From NCBI GenBank assembly GCA_948567375.1, contig OX419762.1:32628608-32692607 (forward strand): a DNA stretch of 64,000 bases, in the 5' to 3' direction. The notes beneath the pieces are model-generated. The model was not told where the DNA came from and made no database searches. It saw only the letters and a program-made list of their open reading frames with translations. Below, piece after piece: positions 22,690-34,078 of the stretch. The position numbers and the translations under genes were made by a program. This DNA comes from Lunularia cruciata. Taxonomy: Eukaryota > Streptophyta > Marchantiopsida > Lunulariales > Lunulariaceae. Position 1 is the first letter of the stretch; each line of letters opens with the position of its first letter.

Positions 22690-23366
22690 TCCGATGTCTA
22701 CTTCTTCTTTGGCTTCCAAATCCGATGATCCTCCAAGAATTTCTCCTTCTTTGGGTCTATTTAATTCTACTTATTCCTTGGCTATTTCTACTACTTCTTC
22801 ACTCTGAACTACAAATTGCACTAGTAGGTACTCTATCTAACTCTTTATCTCCCTACCCACTCTTCTCTAATGCCACAAATGACAAATCCAAAGACACCTT
22901 GCACTCCTACTTCTACTACTTTGGACTTCTTATCTTCCTTCACACTACTCCAAAGTCTCTCTAACTCTAAATTCACTAAGTCTAAGTTTAGCCTTACATT
23001 GTCTCCTACCTCAATTAATCTTCCTATCTACTTGTTTCGTCAAATGAATCAACAAAGTATTCATATCTACATCTTTTGCTCTTCTCTTCCAAATTTCTTG
23101 CACAAGTAATTTCAATTCGTGCAATCTTGCTTCCTCCAATCTTCCTTCAGCCTTCGTGCTTAACATTGCCCATAATCTTTCAACAACTTCCCCTATTGAC
23201 TCTGATGCATACTCCTAAGATCATTTTGCCCTCAACTCATCTCTATACATCTTCCACTCGTTTTCATACTCAACAACAAGCATCTTCTTCTCCTCTGTAT
23301 ATTGAGCACTCTGCATCTCAACACTTCTTACCAAGCCTTGCAATCTTTCCTCCTCTTGGTGTTGGA
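22690..23366 (-). pseudogene. LTR-encoded protein, C-terminal coiled-coil part
   Basis: On the minus strand: HQEEERLQGLVRSVEMQSAQ, YENEWKMYRDELRAK, then RLHELKLLVQE and the tail SDLEAKEEVDIGSE. At least four stops or shifts. Truncated at its N-terminus by insertion of the family B element at 23371. Same protein as 34079-36652. Confidence 0.7.
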
Positions 23367-23370
23367 TCAA

Positions 23371-25550
23371 TGTGGTGTTGTGGTTTGCATAGCCCGTAAA
23401 AAAGTGACTTATCATTTTTATCTCCACATTAGTGGGGTAGGTTGTTTGCTAGATCCAATGGATGAGATGCTGCCAGGTGTGCAATCTTTGTACATGTATA
23501 TGATTGGCCATGTGGGTTTCAATCTTATCATATTTGAGGGCTTTGATGAATAAAGATGAGGGTGAGTGGAGAGATGAAGGGGTGTTTTAGTCGAGGAGTT
23601 TCGAGAGAGAGGAGGACGTTGGGAGTGAGAGTTGTAGCATTGCGTGAGTGGAAGAACATCAAAGGAAGCAATTGAGCATGAGATGTCTCATGCTCCCGAT
23701 CTGCCTCTCCTAAATCCTTTTCTCATCAAGCTTCAAATTTTGCACCATGATGGCTTATGGGACTGGTAGGTGGCATGTTTCGGGGCGGTATTTGTGGAGT
23801 TGGTGATGGTAAACTCGGATCCTATTGTCCTTCCAATGCTTACATATGAGAATGTCTGGGACTTGACAATATATGTACTTCAATAGTTAGGGAATGCCTA
23901 AGTTTTTTCTCGTAAGCTTCAAGGTGGAGTTGTGGGGTCCATTTGTCAAAAAGTAAAAAGACTAAAGGACAAATGTGCAAGAGATTGGGTCCCAATAGAG
24001 AAGGCTGAAGTTTCTTGACCATCAGAGGAGTTCAAGGAGGCCATTCAAGGAACAAAGAGCATGGTTGGAAAGACAAAATGATGTGCTACAACTTGAAGAC
24101 ATAAATCACATGATTTAAGCTGATTTTGAGAGAGATATGATCAATTGAATCAAGGGGAGTAAAATTCATACCTAGGAGCACAAAGTAGGCAATTGAGGGA
24201 GCTTCTTGAGACATTTTCACTATATGTCAATGGACCAAAATTTCTTGTGCTCAGTTTTTGATTAATCTCAAATCCGATCTGGTTGATTGAAGTTGAAGCT
24301 CTTGAGGTGTAAGGTGATTGAAAAGAGCTAGTGATCAAGTTTGGAGTTTTAGTTACTTCCCAAGTTGTGGCTTGAGATATCTTATGAAAATTTACAGTCT
24401 TGTTGTTGGTAATGGTGTGCACCTTTGTGTGAAGGTTTCATGTGAATTCTTGAATAGGAAATTCAAGGTCTTGGATCAAGTATACCTGGGTCTGCAGACC
24501 TCACAAGTTAACCCAGCTTAGGAATTGATTCATATCTAGGGATTGGGTTGGATTAGGCCATCAAAATTTACAGAGTGTTAACCAAGAGCACGACCAACTA
24601 CTGAGGAAAATTTGGTTGACTTTGGGCTCATACAGACTGATATCTGATGCAACAAGTTTTACTGAAAAGACTATCATAAGCTCGGAGGGGCATTTCGTTC
24701 TTCAATCCTAATTGAATGTCAATTCTCTCACTATGATAGAGAGTTCAGATTTCCAGAGTGTATTTTGAGGATCAAGTGTACATCTGATATAGAAATCAGT
24801 GGAAAGTTGGCAAGAACCAAGGGCAAAACCCTAAAAAGGGGATTTCAAAATTAGGGTGAGTTGCAAAAACTTGGCCAACTTTGAGAGCTTGTCGGGGGAG
24901 TTTTAGTGATTAGATTGAAGTCTTATTTATATCATCTGAAAGCTTACCTCACAAGCTTTCCATTGAATGATGGAAAACTTGAATCCAAGCTATAAAAAAA
25001 AGTTATATTCATATGAGTTGCACAAAGTTTTCCCCATCAAGAAGACATAGGAAATCCCCACATGGAGTAGGAATTTATTGAGATCTAAAGTTCAATTTGG
25101 AGGAGACTTGGAGTATAGGTTGAAATTAGCTTGATGACATAGCATGAAGGCTCTGAAGCTCTTTTCTGACCAAAAAGCACAAAGAGTTATTGCCACATTC
25201 TTGTGATTGGATCCTCTCTTGCATGCTTGTTTGTATGCCCAATTGGTTTGGATTGGTGTGCGGGCATTGCGCTTAGGTTCTTTCATTCGAGTATTGTTGT
25301 GTATTACTCCTTGGTTATGTTGGAAGTGATGACAAATAGACCAAGAGTGCATGTTGTGATGACAGGTTAGGTTGCCTGTCACCACCCTACCCGATAGCAA
25401 GAATACTAGTTACTAGAGTGGAGGGTTCGGATTGTTAGGCAACACGTATGTTCAGACAAGTAGTTATAGGTTTACCTATAGCCTCTAATCTGCAATCTCC
25501 ACAGCTAGGCACCATGTGTGTTCCCAGAGAGAGAAAAGAAAAGTATGACA
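23371..25550 (+). repeat. Family B 5' LTR, 2180 bp
   Basis: Starts TGTGGTGTTGTGGTTTGCAT and ends AAGTATGACA. Homologous to 31560-33659 over nearly its whole length. A TTATTTATATC stretch near 24926 could be its TATA region. No supported coding sequence inside. Confidence 0.88.
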
Positions 25551-25570
25551 GTTGGTGAACTCGACGTGAA
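25551..25570 (+). other. Probable primer binding site of family B
   Basis: GTTGGTGAACTCGACGTGAA immediately after the LTR end. Position and TGG start fit a tRNA-complementary site; the tRNA is not assigned. Confidence 0.5.
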
Positions 25571-25575
25571 ACTTC

Positions 25576-27345
25576 TTGGGTGGAGAGTTAGAAAGGAAGT
25601 GGTTGGTGGACATGGATAGGAGATCAGAAAAGAGTATAGGTGATCTGGGTGCTAGTGGCTCTGGAGAAGCACCCTTATTACAGCTTGATCCAGCTACAGC
25701 ACAGATGTTTCAAGTATTTGCATTGTATATGCAACAACACCAAATTGCCGAACATAAGGAGGCATTGGCTTCTAAAGCCTTGCAATCAGTTGTCGGCAAG
25801 TTAGATCAGTTTGATAGGAGGAAAATTTCTAAGTACCTGAAGTATTACTCCAGGGAAATGGAGCTCAACAAGGTTCTTGAACATGAGCTGATAGCTACAT
25901 TTGAGCTTGCGTTTATCTTGGAGCTCCGTGTACACGTAAACGGGATTATTTGAGCTCATGGAGGTAGTTAGGAGAGATTTTCTCTTCATCTAAAGGAGGA
26001 ATACTACTTGGAGGATGTGCATAGTGTAACCAAGAAGTCATTCATGGAGTGGGTGAACAAGGCTGCCAAGGGCTTGAGTGCAATTGAGCTATTTTGGGAG
26101 TTTGAGAGGCAATATTCACAATTGTCTGGAATGGAGAAACTCATGCTCGAGAGTAACAAGGTGGAGCTATTCCTTCAATCAGCAAATAATGAGCTACAAA
26201 AGGAGTTGGAGGTCTTGCTTGAGGATGGAACTAAGGACAATGGACTGACATCTGATTGGAAGAAGGTCTCGGAAGTTGTGAGTATTCTTGCCAAGTGGGA
26301 ATACCGTAGGAGAAAGGTGGTAGTAAGACCAGAAGTAGTACGACCGGTGGTTGCAAGGGCTCCAAGAAAGACCATGATACCTATTTCCATAGCATCAGCT
26401 GTCATTTATCCAATTTTCACCAATCCATTACAAAAAACTACCATCAATGATTTGGTGAAAGGGATGCAAGAATTGCAAATCAAATTGGCAAGGTTGGAGG
26501 AGAAAGGAAGCGGTTCCGACACCAAAACGGGGACCAACCAAAGGTATGTACAAAGGTGTATTTGGTGTGATAGCACTGAACACACCACAAAGGAGTGTGG
26601 TGATTTTGCTGATACTTTTTAGCAAGGAGTGGTTTTCTAGAAGGATGGGAAGATTGCATTGAAAGACCCGGGGGAAATCCTAAAAACCAACTTTGGGAAG
26701 GGAGGAATGCGGAAGTTGTTGGATGATTTCTCATTGCAACAAGCTACAACATCAGTTGAAGCTGCTGCCTATGGAGTGGAGGTAGTAGGGGATGGAGAAG
26801 AAGCATTTGTGAAGCATGTAGAGATGGGAAACATGTGGAGCAATGATTTACATACATTGAAAAAAGGGAACACCGCAAGAGGGAAACTACTACGGGTTGC
26901 TATTGAAATTAGGCAGGCCACTCAATTGGTTGATCCAGTGGATACCATGTTAGTTCATGCCTACATGGCAAGAAACCAACATGAAGCTCTCCTTGAAGAG
27001 AAATGAAGGAGAGAAGACGTAGAGCTTGGGGATGAGAGATCAACCCAAAAGCGACAGTTGAGAGGAGATAGACTCCGTCAAGAGAGTGCTCTCCCACGAC
27101 AAGGAGTGGTACCTTCACGGGATGAGGTCATGGAGAATACCTTACATTCTGATTCTGAAAAATCAGTGAAGGGAAAGGGGAAGGAGAAGGGTAAACCACC
27201 CACTTATAAGCTTCAATCTGATATTGAAGCAGCGACCAATCTAAAAGGAGTACTAGAAGAGAGAGTACTCAACGTTATGGTGGAGTTTACTCTCTTTGGG
27301 AGATCCTTGGGATTGCCAAGAAGGAGTTCCATGATGTCATCATAG
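25576..27345 (+). pseudogene. Family B gag and downstream linker
   Basis: One frame is followed from 25576 to 27345 with several stops (25951, 25969, 26620, 26635, 27004). Gag-like segments: LDQFDRRKISKYLKYYSREM, FMEWVNKAAKGLSAIELFWE, FERQYSQLSGMEKLMLESNK, then a CX2CX4HX4C knuckle CIWCDSTEHTTKEC at 26557-26598, followed by DGKIALKDPGEILKTNFGKG, a block that follows the knuckle in related elements. Gag would assemble the particle; the knuckle binds RNA. It keeps the same frame over 1.7 kb, so the damage is mostly point mutations. Confidence 0.82.
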
Positions 27346-27539
27346 ACACCATCAAGTGCAAGTGGCAGTTGATAGGAGAAGTTGCTCTATCAAACGCTCT
27401 TGATACTACGGTAACAAAAGAAGAAGAGTTAGAGCTTGCTCAATGCTGCAACAACCGTAAAGTCAGATTTGTAGATGATGAGGGTGATGATGGTGGGATC
27501 TCTTGTCACTATACTCGAAGACATTAGGCCAGAGCTACC

Positions 27540-28395
27540 AAAGAAACCTTAGTCAATATTGGTAGCATGACAGATCCTGTGGTTGCTCTTATTGATCACG
27601 GATCAGAAATCAACATTGTTTCCAAGGAGCTCTACAAGTGGGGAAAATGGCCAATTGATACAGAGCATGGTTGGGGGATCAGGGCAGAAAAAAACACCAA
27701 GGGAGAGCTCTATGGTGCCTGCCCAAATGTGAGGATGAAGTTTGGAGATGTAGTCACTGAACAAAATTTCTTTGTGCAAGAGACTACATCATACCCGGTA
27801 ATCCATGGGCAACCGTTCATTACGACGGTGAGGATGGAGACCAAAGTTCTTGATGATAGTTATGCCTATGCTTGGATCAGAAGCCAAGATGGCAAGAAAA
27901 AGGTGCAATTCCTCATTGTACCTACAAACCATGAGCGCAACCGAGATTACTTGAGGAGTGGTTCTCTACCAAAAGTGACGGTGGGGTTCAAGGATTTTCT
28001 CCAAGTACCACTATAGGGTGAGAATATGGTGGTATGTCAAGGAAGGTGCTCTCACTTCAGAGGGAAGTACCTTATGTATAGGAGTGATGGGATTTTCTTG
28101 GAGTGGGTTTAGTGTGTACCCACAACTTGCCAATTTACACAAATGGGAGCAGAAAGTTGTGCAAGAACAAGAAGAAGAGCTAAAAAGAGTGGGGTTGATT
28201 GATGAAAATGACACCATATCAGGGGTGTACATGGAGATAAGGATGGAGGATCCTCTAGGAGAGCTTGAGGGGATGGAGCCTAAGCACAAGCATGAGGATC
28301 AGGTGGTGGAAATACATTCAAGGGAGCTCTATTCAGCGATAGAGTCTTTTTTTGGTTCTGAGGCTAGGGTGGAAACCACATACAAGAGTGTGTAG
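27540..28395 (+). pseudogene. Family B aspartic protease region
   Basis: In a different frame from gag (27567 onward): SMTDPVVALIDHGSEINIVS, ELYKWGKWPIDTEHGWGIRA, YPVIHGQPFITTVRMETKVL. The active-site motif reads Asp-His-Gly (27595-27603) where most retroviral-type proteases have Asp-Ser/Thr-Gly. The flap-side GQPF/I-T-x-V-R-M block is clear. The linker 28018-28395 is acidic and leads to RT. Whether DHG is ancestral to the family or a mutation cannot be told from one copy. Confidence 0.75.
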
Positions 28396-28410
28396 AAAAA
28401 GTTCAGGGCT

Positions 28411-30000
28411 GTGGCTGAACCTCTTCCAAGTGACTCTGATCAGCATGTACAACTTGCTAAGAAGCAAAAGAGCTTAAGGGATCCAAAACAGATAGGTCAC
28501 AAGTTCACCAAAGCTACACTCAAGGAGTTGGCGGTTGGTTCATCAGATTTCCTTTTACCAACGGAGGAGAAAAGGTTTCGAGAAATTTTGATTCGGCATG
28601 GGAAAGCTTTCTCCTTTGAGCTATCTGAAATTGGGTGTGTAGATGCAAGTGTGGTTGCTCCAATGATCATTTTTATGGTTCTACATGCACCTTGGGACTT
28701 GAGACCCATTCCGGTACGTAGAGCCTACATGCCGAAATTGATAGATCTCTTGAAGGAGAAAACTGATGCAAATATCCTAGAGCCGTCATTTGCACCTTAT
28801 TCTAGTTTGTTGTTCTACCGTGTCTAAGAAGAATGGAGCATTGAGGTTCATTCAAGACATGCAACCAGTGAATCGAGTGACAATCAAAAACATGGGGATA
28901 GGGCAGATTGTTGGAGAATTTGCGGAAGCATTTGCGGGTAGAGCAATATATTTGTTGGGAGATCTACACTTTGGTTATGACCAGTTCCAACTTGCTTAAG
29001 GGAATAGAGATATCACCACAATGAGGACGCCCTTGGGATTGATGAGGATGTGCATGTTGCCACAAGGAGCAACAACTTTTGTTGCACATATCATGAACAG
29101 GATGAATAAGGTTCTTAGGGATTTTATTCCAGAGAAGACAATGCCTTTTATGGATGATATTCCAATAAAAGGGTGTATAGAAGAAGAGAAGGATGAAGTA
29201 TTGGATCAGAGGGGGTGCCGCAAGTTTGTATCTGATCACATTTCAGATTGTGATCAGATCCTATCACGGGTTGAGGAGGTTCATTTGACATTATCTGGTT
29301 GTAAATCCATGTTCGGTGTTGAAGAGGTGGTCATTGTTGGGCATTTATGTGGATGGTTTGCTCGCAAACCTGGTCCAAGCAAGGTGAATGCAATTTAGCA
29401 AATGAAGGACACATGCAACTCACCAACAGAAGTAAGGAGATTCTTGGGAGCTTGCGTGTTTTATCATGTATGGATTCCACACTTTGCCCATGAAGCAGAT
29501 CCTCTATGGTTTGTTACGAAAAGGTCAAAAGTTTAGGTGGGAGGAGAGACACATAGAAGCAGTTCAGAAGATGAAACAATTGTTGTCCTCTCCACCTATA
29601 CTATGAAGGATCAGCTATGAGAACAACAAGCCCATAATACTCACGGTTGATACTAGTCCCGTAGCTATTGGTTGGGCAGTAGGGCAAGATGATGAAGTTA
29701 GGAACCGATATTCTGTACATTTTGGGGCAAAAGTCCTGAGTGAACACCAAAGAGTCTACCCTTAGGTTAAACAAGAGCAATGGGGAGTGGTTTCAGCAAT
29801 GAAATCTGAGAAGGACTACCTGATTGGCGCACCGGTTATAGTGGAGACAGATTGTTTACCACTATTGGGGATGATTACAAATTGTAATACCCTAGATATT
29901 GCAATGCTCAGGTGGATAACATACATCAAATCCTTGAATCTTGAGTTTCGACACATAGCAGTCAAGGATAATCTTGTAGCAGATATGCTATCGGGCTGAG
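28411..30000 (+). pseudogene. Family B reverse transcriptase and RNase H
   Basis: RT begins after KFTKATLKELAVGSSDFLLP; substrate region PVRRAYMPKLIDLLKEK and ILEPSFAPYSS, then after a frameshift at about 28818 VSKKNGALRFIQDMQPVNRV, YDQFQLA, RTPLGLMRMCMLPQGATTFV, and the catalytic FMDD at 29147-29158. The connection follows (VRRFLGACVFYHVWIPHFAH) and RNase H with TVDTSPVAIGWAVGQDDE and SVHFGAKVLSEHQRVYPQVK (a stop at 29764). RT copies element RNA into DNA; RNase H removes the RNA. At least two frameshifts and four stops. Confidence 0.85.
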
Positions 30001-30009
30001 TATCAAGAT

Positions 30010-31376
30010 GAGGAGTTGATGATTGACGATACCAAAGCTATAAGTATTACCTTGTTTTCAAGGGCTCAAGGAGGAAAGTATGAGCATCCCAAGTTCTTCA
30101 TGGAGGAGCTCTATGAAGGAGAATGGTTGGATATAGGGCATTACCTTAGCTCCTTGACCAAGCAACCAGAATGGAATGACTCTTGGTACAAACAATTGAG
30201 GCGGAAAGCATACAACTACCTTTTGGAAGGGGGTTATTTGTGGAAGAAAGCTAAACAGAGTGGCGAGCCTCCACAACAAGTTGTGTGCAATAAGGAGACA
30301 AGGGAACTACTGATCAGAGAATTCCATGAGAGCTTGTGGGCTGGACATAGGGGTATTTATGCTACCTTTACCAAGCAGAAGGAAAGGTATTGGTGGCATA
30401 ATATGTACAGAGATGTAGTTCGGTTTGTGGAGACATGTAAAATCTGCCAAACATAATCAGATATTTGACATAGGGATGGATTACATCCTACCTATCCGCT
30501 TGCAATGCATTTCAAGTGGGTGGTGGATCTGGTTACTATGCCGGTTGGGATATGGCAGATGCGGTACTTGGTTTTGGCACAAGAAGATTTGTATAACCAG
30601 GTGGAAGGATGAGCCTTGAGGACCAAAACCAGCGAGGGAATTTGCAGATTTCTGTTGGAGGACGAGGTGGTGTAGATACAAGTGTGGGAAAAATTACAGA
30701 GGATCAAGGAGAGCTGAATACACAAGAAGCCAAGGCTTTCTTTGAGAGGTGTGGAGTCAAATTGGCTCTTACAATTGCTTACAACCCGGAGAGAAATGCC
30801 AAGAGTGAGCAAGGTCATCCGCCCATTCTGAAAACCATTGTGAAAGCATGCCAAGGGAGAGTGAAAGAGTGGCCACGGCTCTTACCTTTTGCTCTATGGG
30901 CAGATCGCACCACTCATAGTTCAGTTACTGGTTACATGCCTACGGAGTTGATACATGGGCAGAAATAGATTATGCCAATTGAGGAGCAAATACTCACTTA
31001 CAGTGTCCTACCTTGGGAACATCACATATCTAGGGTGGAGCTTCTAGCACTCACAATTTGCCGATTGGAGAAAAGGCCAGAGGATGTGGAATTGGCAATT
31101 GAGAGACCTAAGAAAGTGCACCTTGGGAACAAGGACAGATTTGACAAATGCCACCACTTGAGGCCAAGAGATGTTAGAGAAGGAGATTGGGTACTAGTCT
31201 ACAATAGTAGTATAGATAACCATCATAGTGCTATGAGAAAATTGTCAAAGCTTTGGTTTGGACCGTATGTGGTTGTTAGTGTGTTGGATAATGCTACTTA
31301 CTCTCTTTAAGAGTTGGATGGATGCAAATTCAAGGTTCCAATTGCTGGCAAGCGTGTCAAGCTCTTCAAATAGCAA
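30010..31376 (+). pseudogene. Family B integrase
   Basis: The HHCC zinc domain is readable (REFHESLWAGHRGIYATFTK, RYWWHNMYRDVV, ETCKICQT) at 30310-30456. The DDE core is partly degraded across frames: FKWVVDLVTMPVGI near 30515, then RGGVDTSVGKITEDQGELNT, KLALTIAYNPERNAKSEQGH at 30740-30810, where the glutamate helix reads NAKSEQGH. The C-terminal part (REGDWVLVYNSSIDN, KLWFGPYVVVSVLDNATYSL) matches the GPF/Y module. No chromodomain follows before the polypurine tract at 31548. Confidence 0.8.
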
Positions 31377-31547
31377 GGAAGTTGGAACACAAATGAAGTC
31401 AACAACGAGTTGGATCGCTTTTAGTTCCAAGATGAAGATCTACTATTGGAAGATGATGAGTCTCATCAATCATATGAGGAGGTAGTATGTCTCCGACTAC
31501 AATGTACGGTCTAATCAGTTGGTGCATATCGGAAAATGCATAGGTTT

Positions 31548-31559
31548 AGAGGGGGTGGA
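31548..31559 (+). other. Polypurine tract of family B
   Basis: AGAGGGGGTGGA immediately before the 3' LTR start. Confidence 0.8.
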
Positions 31560-33659
31560 TGTTGTGTTGTGGTTTGCATAGCCCATAAAAAAGTGACTTA
31601 TCATTTTTATCTCCACATTAGTGGGGTAGGTTGTTTGCTAGATCCAACAGATGAGATGTTGCCATGTGAGCAATCTTTGTACATGTATGTGATTGGCCAC
31701 GTGGGTTACAATCTTATCATATTTGAGAGCTCTGATGAATAAAGATGAGGGCGAGTGGAGAGATGAAGGGGTGTTTTAGTCAAGGAGTCTCGAGGGGGAG
31801 GAGAACGTTGGGAGTGAGAGTTGTAGTAGTGCGTGTGTGGTAAAACATCAGAGGAAGCAATTGAGCATGAGATGTCCCATGCTCCTGATCTGCCACTCTT
31901 GAATCCTTTTCTCATCAGGCTTTAGATTTTGCACCATGACGGCTTACGGGACTGGTTGGTGGCACATTTCGGGGTGGTATTCGTGGAGCTGGTGATAGGA
32001 AACCCGGATCTTATTGTCCTTCTGGTGCTTACTTATGAGAATGTCTGGGACTTGACAATATATGTATTGCTATAGTTGGGGAATGCCTAAGGTTTTGCTC
32101 ATAAGCTTCAAGGTGGAGTTGTGGGGTCCATTTGTCAAAAAGTAAAAAGACTTAAGGACAAATGTGCAAGAGATTGGGTCCCAATAGAGAAGGCTAGAGT
32201 TTTCAACTATTAGGGGAGTTTGAGGATGCCATTCAAGGAACGAAGGACATGGTTGGAAAGAGGAGATGATAGGCTACAATCAAGAGATAGAAATCACACA
32301 ATTTAAACTGATTATAAGAGGGATATGATCAATTGAATCAAGGGGAGTAAAATTCATACCCAAGAGCACAAAGTAGGCAATTGAGGGAGATTCTTGAGAC
32401 ATTTTCACTACTTGTCAATGCATTGGAGAGAACACAAATTGCTTATAGTACTGAGCACAAAACATTCCAGCTTTTTGATTAATCTCAAATCAGATCTGGT
32501 TGATTGAAGTTGAAGCTCTTGAGGTGTAAGGTCAGGGAGAAGAGCTTGTGATCAGGTTTGGAGTTTTGGTCACTCCCCAAGCTATGGATCGAGGTACCTT
32601 ATGAAAATTTCTGGTCTTTTTGTTGGTTAGAGTGTGCACCTTTGTGTGAAGGTTTCATGTGAATTCTTTGAATAGGGAATTCAAGGTCTTGGATCAAGTC
32701 TACTTGGGTCTACAGAGCTCACAAGTTAGCCCATCTTAGGAATTGATTCATATCTAGGGATTGGGTTGGATTAGGCCATCAAAATTTACAGAGTGTTAAC
32801 CAAGAGCACAACCAACTACTACGGAAAATTTGGTTGGCTTTGGGCTCATATAGACTGATATCTAATACAACAAGTTTTACTGAAAAGACTATCATAAGCT
32901 CAAAGGAGCATTTTGTTCTTCAATCCTAATTGAATGTCAATTCTCTCACTTTTGTGACTATGATTGAGAGTTTAGATTTCCAGAGTGTCTTTTGAGATCA
33001 AGTGTACATCTGATATAGAAATTAGGGGAAAGTTGGCAAGAACCAGGGGCAAAACCCTAAAAGGGGGATTTTGAAATTAGGGTGAGAGTTGCAAAAACTT
33101 GGCCAACTTTGAGAGCTCATCAGGGGAGTTTTAGTGATTGCAATAATGTCTTATTTATATCATTGGAAAGATTATCTCATAGGCCTATCCATTGAATGAT
33201 GGAACACATGAATCCAAGCTATACAAAAAGAGTTATATTCATATGAGGTGCTTAGAGTTTTCCCCATCAAGAAGACATAGGAAATCCCCACATGGAGTAG
33301 GAATTTATTGAGATCTGAAGTACAACTTGGAGGAGACTTGGAGTATAGGTTGAAATTAGCTTGATGACAGAGCATGAAAGCTCTGAAGCTCTTTTCTGAC
33401 CAAAAAGTATAAAGAGCTATTGCCGCATTCCTATGATTGGATCCTCTCTATGCTTGCATGCTTTTTTGTACGCCAATTGGTTTGGATTGGTGTGTGGGTG
33501 TTGCACTTAGGTTCTTTCATTCTAGGAGTGTTGTGTATTTCTCCTTGGTAATTTTGGAAGTGATGACCAATAGACCAGGAGTGCATGTTGTGATGACAGG
33601 TTAGGTTGCCCGTCACTACCCTACCCAATAGCAAGAGTACTAGTTATAAAAGTGGAGGG
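31560..33659 (+). repeat. Family B 3' LTR, right end missing
   Basis: Starts TGTTGTGTTGTGG and follows 23371 onward to GTGGAGGG at about 33658. The last 120 bp of the 5' LTR have no counterpart; family E sequence lay here before the A LTR inserted at 33666. Confidence 0.85.
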
Positions 33660-34078
33660 CTTCCTTGTGGTGCCCATATTTTTTGTTTTTTTCAAAATAA
33701 AGGAGAAGAAGTGTATAGAGGAGTCGGATTGCGCTTGTATGGCCGAAGAAGACGAAGAAAACTGTCTTCGGGGTGAAACCCAAAGTAAAGTGACTTTGGG
33801 TCATAAGGCGAAGTACTCTGAAATGCCGTGTCAGCATACAATACAAAGTAAATTGTCTTTGGCTCGGGGGGAGCTCAACCCGAGGCAAAGACAGTCAAAC
33901 AACCTTTCGTCGGGGCAAGAAATTCAAGAAGGGGCCGTTTCAAAATTGGCGGCTCATACGCACGAAGGTGGGGTGACAGTGACAGGTGCATGCCGGAGGT
34001 GTGATTTCTTGGTAGAAACTCGAAGCGACGGAAGACGAAGAAGTGCAACTCTAAAAAAATTGAAACTGCAACGATGAA

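Larger units (their letters stand above)
22334..23370 (-). mobile_element. Family A LTR fragment (minus strand)
   Basis: Minus-strand A LTR from the coiled-coil part (23366, HQEEERLQGLVRS) through the coding tail (EVDIGSE near 22685) and a TATTTAAA box (22556-22563) into R-U5. It lacks the last 400 or so bases of the LTR at 22334 and the first 2 kb at 23370, where the family B LTR begins. Confidence 0.8.
23371..33659 (+). mobile_element. Family B: Ty3/gypsy element with both LTRs
   Basis: 5' LTR 23371-25550, primer site from 25551, gag and protease 25576-28395, RT to integrase 28411-31376, polypurine tract 31548-31559, 3' LTR 31560-33659. The left end is inserted in family A coiled-coil sequence (flank ATCAA); the 3' LTR is cut about 120 bp short, so no target duplication can be checked. 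Many stops and frameshifts. No chromodomain seen. The LTRs are over 2 kb and carry no reading frame of note. Confidence 0.9.
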
